This document shows, in pieces, positions 46,112 to 54,897 of a DNA stretch of 64,000 bases. The stretch is from Nitrospira sp. Its GTDB lineage: Bacteria > Nitrospirota > Nitrospiria > Nitrospirales > Nitrospiraceae. The stretch's first letter is position 1, and every line of letters begins with the position of its first letter. The stretch lies in assembly GCA_024760545.1 (NCBI GenBank), contig CP060501.1, forward strand, positions 3,550,036 through 3,614,035, in the 5' to 3' direction. The notes below the pieces were generated by a model. That model saw only the letters and a list, made by a program, of their open reading frames with translations, had not been told where the DNA came from and searched no databases. Made by a program: the position numbers and the translations under genes.

Positions 46112-49100
46112 TCACTCTTCCTGAATCACGAGTAACAGCTTTCCGGCGGAAACATGCTCTCGCTCCTGGCAATATAGCTGTTGCACAGTCCCATTCACCG
46201 GAGATTGGACCGTGAGCTCCATTTTCATCGATTCAAGAATAACTACCGGGCTTCCCGCAGTGACGCGCTGTCCGCTCGCCACGAGCAATTTCCACACAGT
46301 ACCCGTTACGTGCGCAGTGATGGCGTGGGCCCCTTCGGGAAGATCTATCTCAGCTGATGGTTCTGCCGGGCCGGATTCGGTGTCACTGATGTACTCCGCC
46401 TGACCACTGCTCCTCCAGCGCTCGCGCTCGGCTTCAAATGCAGCTTGCTGCTTGGTTTTGAACGCGCTGATCGAGGCGGCATTCTGTTGCAGGAACGTAT
46501 TGTACTGTTTCAGGCTGAAGGTCGTTTCTTCTACCTTCAACTTAAGTCGTCCAGCTGTGAAATCCTTGCGCAGTTCCAGCAGTTCGCTCCCGCTCACGGG
46601 ATAGAAGCGAATCTGATCGAAAAAGCGCAGCAGCCAAGGGTTGCCCTGCTTGAAGTCGCCGGTTTGACGATAGCGATTCCACATTTGTACGGTGCGTCCG
46701 ACGAACTGATATCCGCCGGGGCCTTCCATGCCGTAGATGCACAGGTACGCGCCACCTATTCCCACCGCGTTCTCCGGAGTCCAGGTGCGTGCCGGGTTAT
46801 ATTTCGTGGTCACAAGGCGGTGGCGGGGATCCAGCGGAGTCGCGACCGGCGCACCCAGATACACGTCCCCCAATCCCAATACCAGATAGCTCGCCTCAAA
46901 TACGATTCGATGCACCTCCTCAATGCTACCGAGACCATTGATGCGACGGATAAACTCGATATTACTTGGACACCACGGCGCATCGTTGCGCACGGACTGC
47001 ATATATTTATCGATGGCGACCTGTGTCGCCGCATCGTCCCATGAAAGCGGAAGATGCACGATGCGCGTCGGCACTTCCATTTCATCGATAGCGGGGAGGC
47101 TCTTCTCTGCATCCACCAGGATGTCGAGCAGCCTGGCACGCGGCAACACTTGGGGCTGAAAATGAATCTGCAGGGACCGGATACCGGGCGTCAGGTCCAC
47201 GATTCCTTTCAGATGATCCCGGTCGATTGTTTGCTGGAGCCATTCCATCAGGGCGTGCGCATGAAAGCGAAGATTGAGGTCGAGTATCGGCGGCCCATAC
47301 TCGATCAACAGATTTTCGTCGCCCGCCTGGCGATACACGACCTGCATGTGCCGAGGGCCTTCAGGAATGTGATGCAAAATAGACTGGTCCAGCAGGTCGG
47401 CTTTCGATGGCTCCGGCACGATTGTGGGAGGTCGAAGGTCTTGGATGATTAGGTCCTGTGCGTGCTCAAGCGCCAATGCGTGTTCTGCTGAAATCCGGCA
47501 GAAGCGTACGCGATCACCCGGTTTGAGCTGACCTATCTTCCAGAGATCGGCGCGGACGATCGAGGCGGGGCAGACAAAACCGCCGAGACTGGGACCATCA
47601 GGTCCCAATATCACCGGCATATCGCCGGTGAAAATCACTGCGCCAAGGGCATAGGCATTGTCGTGGATATTGGACGGGTGCAGACCTGCTTCGCCTCCGT
47701 CGTGGCGCGACCATTCAGGCTTTGGGCCGATCAGGCGTACGCCGGTACGGCTGGAGTTGTGGTGGATTGCCCACTCGGTCTCAAAAAACATGCGGATATC
47801 GTCATCAGAGAAAAACTCCGGCGCTCCGTGTGGGCCGTACAGCACGCGGATTTGCCAGTTATCGGTATAGTTCGGAATCAATTCCTGCGGCACAGTGTGG
47901 GGGATGTGGTCGTGCATTGCCGCAATGTGCAGTAGGTCGCCACTGCGCAGAACGCGTCCGGCATGTCCGCCGAACTGGCCGAGGGTGAAGGTGGCCTTAC
48001 TGCCAAGGTAGGCGGGTACTTGAAAGCCGCCTTGCACGGCCAGATAGGCCCGGCAGCCATGGCTGCCGATTCGCCCGAACTGCAGCAATGCCCCTGCCTT
48101 GACCACATGCGATTGCCATTGCGCCAATGGTTTGCCGTCCAGATGCATCTCGATCGATGCGCCGGTTGCGGCAATGACGCTGTCGCAGTTGAAACGAAGG
48201 GTCGGGCCGATAACAGTGATCTCGAGTCCGGCCTCATCCTGTCGGTTGTTGACCAGGCGATTGGCCAGACGGAATGCCAGATCATCCATCGGGCCTGACG
48301 GCGGCACGCCGACTTGCCAATACCCCAGACGTCCTGGATAGTCCTGCACCGTCGTCTGCATTCCAGGGGTGAGCACCTCGATGGTCTCTGCGTGGTATCC
48401 AAATCCTTTGAGCACACCCGTCGTGTACCGACCGCTACGGAACGCTGCACCGTGTAGGACTTGCTTGAGATAATTCAAATTCGTTTCAATGCCGTGCAGG
48501 GCGGTCTTATGGAGGGCTGCCGTCAGGCTTGCAATGGCTTGTTCACGCTCCGGCTCACGGATAATAATCTTGGCCAGCATCGGGTCATAGTATGGAGAGA
48601 CTTCGACACCACGCTCCACCCAGGTCTCGACACGTGCTTCCGATGGAAAGTCTGCGGCCGTGAGTGTGCCGCAGGACGGTTGAAAATCTTTCGCCGGACT
48701 CTCGGCGTACACCCGTGCTTGAATGGCGACTCCTCGCGGTTGGATGTTGAGTGAATGCAGCGGTGGGAGATTCCCGGCAGCCTGCCGTACCATCCATTCC
48801 ACCAGATCAATGCCGGTCACTTCTTCGGTCACACCGTGCTCGACCTGCAGACGCGTGTTGACCTCGAGGAAATAGAACTCGCCACTGGAGGCATCGACAA
48901 TGTATTCCACCGTGCCGGCCGACTGATAATTGACCGCTTTCCCCAAGCGCGCGGCCGCATCCAGCAGGGCCTGACGCACGGACGGAGTCAGATTAGGAGC
49001 GGGGGTCTCTTCTATGACCTTCTGGTTGCGCCGTTGGACTGAGCAGTCACGTTCGCCCAGCGCGATCACCCCGCCCTTCCCGTCGCCGAAAATCTGAACC

Positions 49101-49726
49101 TCAATGTGGCGGGCATTTTCGACGTATTTTTCGAGAAACAAGCCGGCATCCTTAAAGTTGTTCTGTGCCAGGTATTTCACCGACTCGTACGCCTCGTTCA
49201 GTTCCTCTTTGTTCCGGCACAGACGCATGCCGATCCCGCCGCCGCCGGCTGTGCTTTTCAGCATGACGGGATAACCGATCTTTGCCGCCTCGAATACGGC
49301 GTGGTCGATGCTATCCAGCAGACCGGTCCCCGGAAGCAGCGGAACTTGATTCTGCATAGCCAGGGCGCGCGCCGTGTGTTTGAGACCGAAGGCGCGCATC
49401 TGCTCCGGGCTGGGGCCGATGAAGGAAATGCCTTGGGCCGCGCACTGCTCGGCGAAATGTGCCTGCTCGCTGAGAAAGCCATAGCCGGGATGAATGGCCT
49501 GTGCGCCGGTTCGTCTGGCAACATCCAAAATCTTGTCGGCGCGGAGATAACTGTCCGCTGCGACTCCGCTGCCGATCCAATGGGCTTCATCAGCCTCTAC
49601 CACGTGCCGAGACAAGAGATCGGCGTCTGTATACACAGCCACGCTTTCCACCCCGATACGGCGCAGCGTACGGATGATACGGCAAGCAATGGTGCCGCGG
49701 TTGGCAATCAGTACCTTCTCAAACAT
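46112..49726 (-). CDS. Biotin-dependent urea/guanidine carboxylase
   Basis: Large (1204 residues) multidomain ATP-dependent carboxylase: biotin carboxylase (about 1-450; [50 protein letters not shown]), KipA/allophanate-hydrolase-subunit-2-like domain (about 460-780), KipI/subunit-1-like domain (about 800-1010) and a C-terminal biotinyl domain with the lysine in ESMKMEL. Its riboswitch-controlled operon and the UAAP partners indicate the physiological substrate is guanidine, giving carboxyguanidine, although urea carboxylase is the traditional label. I chose the ATG at 49726, which overlaps the upstream stop by 8 bp. No allophanate hydrolase is encoded here. Confidence 0.92.
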   Translation of the reverse strand: MFEKVLIANRGTIACRIIRTLRRIGVESVAVYTDADLLSRHVVEADEAHWIGSGVAADSYLRADKILDVARRTGAQAIHPGYGFLSEQAHFAEQCAAQGISFIGPSPEQMRAFGLKHTARALAMQNQVPLLPGTGLLDSIDHAVFEAAKIGYPVMLKSTAGGGGIGMRLCRNKEELNEAYESVKYLAQNNFKDAGLFLEKYVENARHIEVQIFGDGKGGVIALGERDCSVQRRNQKVIEETPAPNLTPSVRQALLDAAARLGKAVNYQSAGTVEYIVDASSGEFYFLEVNTRLQVEHGVTEEVTGIDLVEWMVRQAAGNLPPLHSLNIQPRGVAIQARVYAESPAKDFQPSCGTLTAADFPSEARVETWVERGVEVSPYYDPMLAKIIIREPEREQAIASLTAALHKTALHGIETNLNYLKQVLHGAAFRSGRYTTGVLKGFGYHAETIEVLTPGMQTTVQDYPGRLGYWQVGVPPSGPMDDLAFRLANRLVNNRQDEAGLEITVIGPTLRFNCDSVIAATGASIEMHLDGKPLAQWQSHVVKAGALLQFGRIGSHGCRAYLAVQGGFQVPAYLGSKATFTLGQFGGHAGRVLRSGDLLHIAAMHDHIPHTVPQELIPNYTDNWQIRVLYGPHGAPEFFSDDDIRMFFETEWAIHHNSSRTGVRLIGPKPEWSRHDGGEAGLHPSNIHDNAYALGAVIFTGDMPVILGPDGPSLGGFVCPASIVRADLWKIGQLKPGDRVRFCRISAEHALALEHAQDLIIQDLRPPTIVPEPSKADLLDQSILHHIPEGPRHMQVVYRQAGDENLLIEYGPPILDLNLRFHAHALMEWLQQTIDRDHLKGIVDLTPGIRSLQIHFQPQVLPRARLLDILVDAEKSLPAIDEMEVPTRIVHLPLSWDDAATQVAIDKYMQSVRNDAPWCPSNIEFIRRINGLGSIEEVHRIVFEASYLVLGLGDVYLGAPVATPLDPRHRLVTTKYNPARTWTPENAVGIGGAYLCIYGMEGPGGYQFVGRTVQMWNRYRQTGDFKQGNPWLLRFFDQIRFYPVSGSELLELRKDFTAGRLKLKVEETTFSLKQYNTFLQQNAASISAFKTKQQAAFEAERERWRSSGQAEYISDTESGPAEPSAEIDLPEGAHAITAHVTGTVWKLLVASGQRVTAGSPVVILESMKMELTVQSPVNGTVQQLYCQEREHVSAGKLLLVIQEE

Positions 49727-50405
49727 GCGCAATCCCTTTTTCTGCCGGCTCCCATACCAACAAGCGAATCGGCGTGGGATTGAAGGCATTACAGGGGTTG
49801 TTGAGCTGCGGGCAATTCGAGATCATCACGACGACGTCCATTTCAGCGCGCATTTCGACATACTTGCCGGGCGCCGATACCCCGTCGACAAATTCAAGCC
49901 CGCCGGCGTCCGTCACCGGAACGTTCATAAAAAAGTTGATATTGCTGGGGAGATCGCGTTTGGTTAGGCCGAGTTGTTCACAAAGCGGATCGTGCGCCAA
50001 GGAATGGAGAAAACTATCTCGGCAGCTATGCATCGCATACTTGTCCAGTGCATAGCGAACTCTGTTGCTTTCCGACGCGCAGGCCCCGCCCAGCGTATCA
50101 TGACGCCCGCACGTGTCGGCGACGATCGTGAGCATGACGTTGCCGAAATTGGAATAGAGGTTGGTGCCAGTAGTCAAATACAGGCTTCTTTGCCGGCTGA
50201 TCGTGTCGGTGGCGCTATAGCGTTCCGGTGTATGAGCCGGGTTGAAGAACAGGGTATCGACCGCCTGGTTTCCTTCCAGATCGACAATGCGAAACGTCGC
50301 TCCTTTTTTTACCAGCTTGACCCACGGTTCGCCTGCGGGGCAGATCTCATCGACGACGGCATGCTCTGGATCAAGCCGGCTTTCGATCAGGTTGTGCACG
50401 CTCAT
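49719..50405 (-). CDS. Carboxyguanidine deiminase subunit, UAAP2-type (DUF1989)
   Basis: DUF1989-family protein of 228 residues, the urea amidolyase-associated protein 2 type. It shows the family segments [55 protein letters not shown], and [20 protein letters not shown], with conserved Cys/His that can bind zinc. UAAP1 and UAAP2 have been shown to act together as a carboxyguanidine deiminase (CgdAB), turning carboxyguanidine into allophanate plus ammonia. The ATG overlaps the UAAP1 stop in ATGA and follows a GGAGGTG site; its own 3' end overlaps the carboxylase start. Which of the two is named CgdA or CgdB I leave open. Confidence 0.9.
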   Translation of the reverse strand: MSVHNLIESRLDPEHAVVDEICPAGEPWVKLVKKGATFRIVDLEGNQAVDTLFFNPAHTPERYSATDTISRQRSLYLTTGTNLYSNFGNVMLTIVADTCGRHDTLGGACASESNRVRYALDKYAMHSCRDSFLHSLAHDPLCEQLGLTKRDLPSNINFFMNVPVTDAGGLEFVDGVSAPGKYVEMRAEMDVVVMISNCPQLNNPCNAFNPTPIRLLVWEPAEKGIAHV

Positions 50406-51133
50406 TCGACACCTCCCTTACAGGCATACAATCGTTGAGTGTGTTGGAGACCTCGCATATTCTCAGCCAAACCCATACATTCTGCGGTGGATCCAGCCGG
50501 TGTAGGGAACAGGGCTAAGCGGACTGCACCTGGACGGTAGACTTTGGATGGGTCGAGCGGGTGCGGGGCGGCGGACAGCACAACCAGCGTATCCATTTCG
50601 AAGCTCAGATCGACGGAGTCGCCGGGTCTTTTGTTGTCGGCCTGAAAGGACAATTCGCCGGATGCGTTGGCCGTGATCTTACTGAAAAAATTAATGTTAG
50701 AGACGACATCCCGCATCCCTAAACCCCATTTGCCTAGCTCGATGAGCATCCCGTCCAGCCCGCTCCGATACATCTGATTCCGATGCTCCTGATATCGGGC
50801 GACACCGTATTGCTTCTCTATCAGCTCGGCATCACTCAATCCGCATGTAGTGTCATGCCAACCGGTCGTGTCTGCGGTAATGAAACAGAAAATGCGCCCC
50901 ATATCGGAATAGCAGGCATGTCCTTGGGTCAATCGGAAGGTATGTTGACACTTCAACGTATCCGCCATGTTGTACCGTTCCAATTTCTCTTCGTGGTTGA
51001 ACAGCAGCACTGCGGCGTTGGCTCTGCCTTCGACATCTTCCAGCCGCAGGGTCGTGCCACGGCGCACAATGCCGGACCAATGACAACCTCCGGGGACGTT
51101 TTCTTCCCAGAGCAAGGAATGAGCGTAATTCAT
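50402..51133 (-). CDS. Carboxyguanidine deiminase subunit, UAAP1-type (DUF1989)
   Basis: DUF1989-family protein of 243 residues, the urea amidolyase-associated protein 1 type. Typical segments are [54 protein letters not shown] and [11 protein letters not shown], then [10 protein letters not shown]. It forms the carboxyguanidine deiminase with the UAAP2-type protein downstream. I chose the ATG at 51133 because GGAGGAG lies 6 bp before it; an ATG at 51148 would start inside that site. It is the second gene after the permease in a transcript that begins at the riboswitch. Confidence 0.9.
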   Translation of the reverse strand: MNYAHSLLWEENVPGGCHWSGIVRRGTTLRLEDVEGRANAAVLLFNHEEKLERYNMADTLKCQHTFRLTQGHACYSDMGRIFCFITADTTGWHDTTCGLSDAELIEKQYGVARYQEHRNQMYRSGLDGMLIELGKWGLGMRDVVSNINFFSKITANASGELSFQADNKRPGDSVDLSFEMDTLVVLSAAPHPLDPSKVYRPGAVRLALFPTPAGSTAECMGLAENMRGLQHTQRLYACKGGVE

Positions 51134-51164
51134 GTGTAACTCCTCCATAACGTAAGGCGATTGA

Positions 51165-52601
51165 TTAATTCTTGCGGAGACTGTTGGTCAGCACGTACAG
51201 CGTCGTCACTCCCAAGATGCCGCCGAGGACCAGCGGGACGGCCCAGAGTTGCCACCAAGGCGCATCGGGCGAGGTTGCATAGGGGCGGGGCCAGGCGATA
51301 TTGATGAATTCGAATACTGACCAGAGGAAGGCGATCGTATTGATGAGCAATCCCCAGGCGCCTAGCTTCAGCTGCCCTAACGAGGGGTCCCAACGGCCTG
51401 TAAGACGGGTGAAGAGTCCAACGCCCGTGGTCATTGCGAACATCGCGTACAACCCGCCCGTGCCGAACGCCAGTACCGTGGCGACCGCTTCGTCGTTGAG
51501 TCCGAAGAGCAATCCGAGCGTGGCGAGGAGAACCGTGAACATCACCGCGTTATGCGGGGCTCCGGCAGCGGTGACCCGACTCAGGACGGCCGGCATACTC
51601 CCCTCGCGTGCCATGGAAAACACAATACGGGATGTGTATTGCACCATAGATGACCCGCAAGCCAGAAACGCGATCATGACAATTGTCAGGAAAGGGGTTT
51701 CTGCCCAGGCTCCGAAGTTGTCGACGATCACGGGGGTGACGGGGTCTGACGCGGCGCTCGTGTGGACCAACGTGTCACGGTTGAAGCTGAGGGTGAGCGC
51801 GGCAGAGTTGAAGAGCACCACGCTTCCCACCATACAAAGGGACAAGAAGATCGCGCGCGGTACCATCCGCTTGGGATCATGAGTTTCTTCGGCAATGGTT
51901 GAGCAGGCATCGAAGCCGATGAACGCCCATCCGGAAATGGCGAGCGCCGCCAGAAACGCAGCCGTCTGGCTGGGGGCGGTTCCCGTCCCGAGATGCGCGA
52001 ACAGTTCGGAGAATTCATGTTGCCGGAAAAAGAGAAACAGCAGCAGCGCGACACCGAACGAGCCGACGATTTCCGCATAGACACCCAAGGAAATAAGGAA
52101 CTTAAATATTGAGACGTGGACCATGTTGAGGATGGTGCAAACCAGCATGAACACCGCGCCCCATATCACGAGGCTGACTCCCGTTCCACCTCCTGATCCG
52201 AAAAAAATCGCCAGCCAGACGCCGCCGGTGTAGGCGGTGGTGGTGAGCATCGCGATTGTGGAGCTGACATAGATGGCTCCGGCATATGTCCCCGTCGTGG
52301 AGCCTCCGAGCTGCCTCGCCCATTTGTACGCTCCACCCGCGATCGGAATCTGAGAGGACAGCTCCGCATACACGGTCGCCACCAGCAGCTGCATCACTAG
52401 ACAGAGCGCCAGCGCTGAAAACCAACCACCTCCGGTCACCACCGTCTGCACGCCGATGATGGCGTACAATCCTGCAACCGGCGAAACGGTTGCGAATCCG
52501 ATGGTGAGGCTGTTCCAGAGGCTGAGGCTGCGGTTGAGTGTCTCGGGAGCACTCGGAGCGGTAGCGGGAAACAGCATATCCGGATTGTCTTTAATCGACA
52601 T
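51165..52601 (-). CDS. APC-superfamily permease, probable guanidine importer
   Basis: Amino acid/polyamine/organocation permease of 478 residues with about twelve hydrophobic helices. It begins with a hydrophilic N-terminus and the first helix LWNSLTIGFATVSPVAGLYAIIG; the APC signature region SSQIPIAGGAYKWARQLGGSTTGTY and FIGFDACSTIAEETHDPKRM are present. As the first gene of a guanidine-I riboswitch operon with guanidine-degrading enzymes, it most likely imports guanidine or guanidinium. It has its own ribosome-binding site (GAGAGG 6 bp before ATG). A short upstream ORF overlaps its start. The substrate is inferred from the regulation and neighbours. Confidence 0.85.
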   Translation of the reverse strand: MSIKDNPDMLFPATAPSAPETLNRSLSLWNSLTIGFATVSPVAGLYAIIGVQTVVTGGGWFSALALCLVMQLLVATVYAELSSQIPIAGGAYKWARQLGGSTTGTYAGAIYVSSTIAMLTTTAYTGGVWLAIFFGSGGGTGVSLVIWGAVFMLVCTILNMVHVSIFKFLISLGVYAEIVGSFGVALLLFLFFRQHEFSELFAHLGTGTAPSQTAAFLAALAISGWAFIGFDACSTIAEETHDPKRMVPRAIFLSLCMVGSVVLFNSAALTLSFNRDTLVHTSAASDPVTPVIVDNFGAWAETPFLTIVMIAFLACGSSMVQYTSRIVFSMAREGSMPAVLSRVTAAGAPHNAVMFTVLLATLGLLFGLNDEAVATVLAFGTGGLYAMFAMTTGVGLFTRLTGRWDPSLGQLKLGAWGLLINTIAFLWSVFEFINIAWPRPYATSPDAPWWQLWAVPLVLGGILGVTTLYVLTNSLRKN

Positions 52602-52671
52602 GACAGACCTCTCTGCTTGGCAGCAGGCCTGCGTGATCCGGTACGGAAAGAACTATGGAGTGGAGATGCAT
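52591..52671 (-). CDS. Possible 26-residue leader ORF between riboswitch and permease
   Basis: A 27-codon frame starts at ATG 52671 with an excellent AAGGAGG site 7 bp upstream (52679-52685) and ends in a TAA that overlaps the permease ATG by several bases. It encodes MHLHSIVLSVPDHAGLLPSR and six more residues. The strong ribosome-binding site and overlap point to a translated uORF that may couple or tune permease synthesis, but I know of no such leader for guanidine operons. Confidence 0.45.
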   Translation of the reverse strand: MHLHSIVLSVPDHAGLLPSREVCHVD

Positions 52672-52712
52672 AACGAAGCCTCCTTGCCGAGCGGGTTAAG
52701 ATCCGAGAAGGC

Positions 52713-52730
52713 CATGTACCGCAGTACATG
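52713..52730 (-). promoter_or_regulatory. Hairpin directly 3' of the guanidine riboswitch aptamer
   Basis: A perfect palindromic hairpin, CATGTAC-TGCG-GTACATG (7-bp stem, 4-nt loop), lies directly next to the 3' end of the aptamer. No U-run follows, so it is not a standard intrinsic terminator. It may be part of the expression platform. Confidence 0.5.
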
Positions 52731-52837
52731 ATCTCCCGGGCTTTTATCCCTCCGTGGAGCCTCGTTATGCGAGACCGGAAACTCTCGGACCAGACGCTCC
52801 CAGTAAAGGCAGCCGGAACCCTAGTTTCCCCTTCGAT
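52731..52837 (-). promoter_or_regulatory. Guanidine-I (ykkC) riboswitch
   Basis: Reading the minus strand, all the most conserved blocks of the ykkC/guanidine-I aptamer appear in the right order: ACTAGGGTTCCGGC near 52824-52811, CTGGTCCGAGAG followed by a stem, CACGGAGGGATAAAAGCCCG and the closing GGGAGAT at 52731. Guanidine-I riboswitches turn on genes for guanidine export or degradation when guanidine binds. Here it precedes the permease, UAAP1, UAAP2 and carboxylase genes. No U-tract terminator is seen before the permease, so control may act through translation, or by another mechanism. Confidence 0.93.
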
Positions 52838-52843
52838 ATGTTT

Positions 52844-52872
52844 CTTTTACGGTCTTACAGCAGTAAAGTCAA
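52844..52872 (-). promoter_or_regulatory. Promoter of the guanidine operon
   Basis: On the minus strand, TTGACT (52872-52867) and TAAAAG (52849-52844) are separated by exactly 17 bp. The predicted start, near 52837, coincides with the first base of the riboswitch, and tadA ends 20 bp upstream. This makes it the best-supported promoter in the window. Confidence 0.6.
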
Positions 52873-52891
52873 GACAATGTATACACAGCCG

Positions 52892-53401
52892 TCAACAGTC
52901 CTTCTGTCGAGGTGTATGACCGGTGTTGTTGCCCGGTGCCCTGGACCGTAGACTTTGAAAAAATTCCTGCAAGAGTGCCTGGCTTTTCTCCTCGAGCAAG
53001 CCACCCTCGACGTCGACTTGATGGTTGAACCGGTGTTCGCCGGGGATGTCAATAATCGATCCGCACGCGCCCGCCTTGGGATCTCGGGCGCCAAATACAA
53101 GGCGTGCAATGCGGGATTGTACGATGGCTCCGGCACACATCGGGCAGGGCTCCAACGTCACATAGAGTGTTGTGTCAATGAGCCGCCAGCTCCGCAACTT
53201 CTCCGCGGCCTTTCGGATCACGAGCATCTCCGCATGAGCCGTGGGGTCCTGCGAAACCTCTCGGTAGTTGTGGGCAACGGCGAGCACGCCGTCTTTGTAG
53301 ACGAGGACGGCGCCGATTGGCACTTCTCCGATCAGCGGGGCAAGTCTAGCCTGCTGAAGGGCCAGTTCCATGTAGGAGGAATCAAGATCGTCTTGCTGCA
53401 T
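52892..53401 (-). CDS. tadA: tRNA-specific adenosine deaminase
   Basis: TadA of 169 residues, which converts A34 to inosine in tRNA-Arg(ACG). The zinc-dependent cytidine/deoxycytidylate deaminase motifs are HAEMLVIRKAA (with the catalytic Glu) and PCPMCAGAIVQSRI (two Cys ligands), with VPIGAVLVYKDG before and FGARDPKAGACGSI after. I chose the ATG at 53401, giving the usual N-terminus SSYMELALQQA; an earlier ATG adds a 15-residue extension without support. Its 3' end is followed closely by the guanidine operon promoter. Confidence 0.92.
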   Translation of the reverse strand: MQQDDLDSSYMELALQQARLAPLIGEVPIGAVLVYKDGVLAVAHNYREVSQDPTAHAEMLVIRKAAEKLRSWRLIDTTLYVTLEPCPMCAGAIVQSRIARLVFGARDPKAGACGSIIDIPGEHRFNHQVDVEGGLLEEKSQALLQEFFQSLRSRAPGNNTGHTPRQKDC

Positions 53402-53523
53402 CGAAGACAATGCCGCTAAGCCTAAGGTTGCGACGCATGCTAGCATGGGAACCGGAGACAGGGAAGATCAGGTGTGTTGCGCTCTGAATGGCAGGCGCGT
53501 CATGGGCGAGTTGCCGGTTTGTC

Positions 53524-54177
53524 CTAGGGCACTCGTACCGATCGGCCGCCTCGTTGAGCAAGTTGCGCTTTCAGATCATCTACTTCGGCTTCTCGCTGAA
53601 TCAATTGATCTCTTACCTCTGCCAGCTCCGCCATGCGGCGTTGCAGCTCCTCTCGGGTCTGTGTGAGTGATTCTTCACGCTCGCTGAGCTGTTTCTGGAG
53701 GGTTGTCAGCTTCGTGCCGGCAGTCTCCGCTTGAGCCTGCAGCTCAGCCAGCTTCTCGGTGTCTCCATTCCCTTGCGTGGAGGCATTCCAACTCAGAGCT
53801 GCCAAAATGATCAAGACGGCGAGAAAGACCATTCCCAACACCCAGTCGAACGATATCGCAGAGGGGGAAGAGGGAGGGAAGAGGTGCTTCATCCATTCGC
53901 CTGGTTCGAGGCTCGGTTTGGCAGGCGATTGGGCTGTCGGTTCTATGGCGGAGACCGGCATACGGGCTGCTAGGATCTTTCCCTTCAAGGCTCGTGGAGG
54001 AGGCGTAATGACAAGACCGAACGGTAACGCGACTGCAACCGATTGATATTCCTTGAATGCCGTGTGGCAGGGGGCACATCCAGAAAGAAGATGGGCTTCG
54101 AGAGTCTGCCGCTCAGCTCGCTCCAGCGCTCCCACCACGTACAAAGGAACGGCTTTTTCTAATGCTTCATGCGTCAT
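53524..54177 (-). CDS. Membrane anti-sigma factor (RskA-like) with long coiled coil
   Basis: Anti-sigma factor of 217 residues. The N-terminal domain has the ZAS-like zinc signature H29...C34-x-x-C37 (EAHLLSGCAPCHTAF). One membrane helix lies at about 112-130. The last 80 residues are a strong coiled coil (LAELQAQAETAGTKLTTLQKQLSEREESLTQ...) on the periplasmic side, a longer and more regular extension than in standard RskA. It overlaps the sigma gene by ATGA and would hold that sigma factor inactive until an envelope signal arrives. The coiled coil may be the sensor or partner-binding region. Confidence 0.87.
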   Translation of the reverse strand: MTHEALEKAVPLYVVGALERAERQTLEAHLLSGCAPCHTAFKEYQSVAVALPFGLVITPPPRALKGKILAARMPVSAIEPTAQSPAKPSLEPGEWMKHLFPPSSPSAISFDWVLGMVFLAVLIILAALSWNASTQGNGDTEKLAELQAQAETAGTKLTTLQKQLSEREESLTQTREELQRRMAELAEVRDQLIQREAEVDDLKAQLAQRGGRSVRVP

Positions 54178-54776
54178 GCCGATTCATCTTGTTGCCAATA
54201 CAGTTGCAACGAATCCCGCAGTTTCAACATGCCGCGCCCGATGTGGGTCTTGACCGCATCGACCTGTTGATCGAGCCTCGTCGCAATCTCCAGGGGAGAT
54301 AATCCTTCATAATATGACAACTCGATCACCTGCTGTTGCGGCTGCGGCAAGGTTGCGAATGCCTCTCGCATCAGATTCTGCAGCGCTTGGTCGGCGGGTG
54401 ACTCGAACTGTCCGGCATTCCGCTCCACACTCTGTGCAGTCTGTGCCTCATCGATCGGAGCATTCTGACGGCGAACACGAGGGCCACGTGTCCGCAATCG
54501 GTCGATGGCTCGACCGCGGGTTAACATGATGAGCCAGGCAATCGGTGTCCCGCGGCCGACATCGTAGCGAACCGCCTTTTTCCAGATGTCAAGGTAGACC
54601 CCTTGAAGTACTTCCTCCGCCTCCTCACGGCTGCTAAGAATTCGTAGAGCCATGCTGTATAGGATAGGACTCGATTGATCGTAAAGCTGATGGAAGGCAA
54701 GCTGTTCGCCTTTGACGACACGAGTGATGAGTTTTGGGTCGATGGTCGATGCCGCGTGCGGAGAAGAGATGTCCAT
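54174..54776 (-). CDS. ECF RNA polymerase sigma factor (SigK-like)
   Basis: Extracytoplasmic-function sigma factor of 200 residues. Region 2 covers about 25-95 (LYDQSSPILYSMALRILSSREEAEEVLQGVYLDIWKKA), and region 4 about 130-190 (ATLPQPQQQVIELSYYEGLSPLEIATRLDQQVDAVKTHIGRG). It is followed by the overlapping anti-sigma gene. I chose the ATG at 54776, which begins just before region 2; there is no good ribosome-binding site, so the start is uncertain. The pair lies downstream of the RiPP genes on the same strand (121 bp gap), so it may control them or the envelope response. Confidence 0.88.
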   Translation of the reverse strand: MDISSPHAASTIDPKLITRVVKGEQLAFHQLYDQSSPILYSMALRILSSREEAEEVLQGVYLDIWKKAVRYDVGRGTPIAWLIMLTRGRAIDRLRTRGPRVRRQNAPIDEAQTAQSVERNAGQFESPADQALQNLMREAFATLPQPQQQVIELSYYEGLSPLEIATRLDQQVDAVKTHIGRGMLKLRDSLQLYWQQDESA

Positions 54777-54897
54777 AGTAAATATGTGGCGCTCAAACTG
54801 ATTCGGCAACAGGTCACAACTATAGCACCCTCCACGCACTCCACGAAGAAATCGCGCAAAGGATGCGTACTGCCTCGCTCGGTGGAAAAGGGAAATG

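Noticed and set aside
46112-49726. Plain urea carboxylase (urea amidolyase) call
   Set aside because: The guanidine-I riboswitch and UAAP1/UAAP2 genes point to guanidine rather than urea as the physiological substrate, although the fold is shared.
49106-49783. 225-residue plus-strand frame within the carboxylase region
   Set aside because: It is antisense to the biotin carboxylase domain, which has a full set of family motifs.
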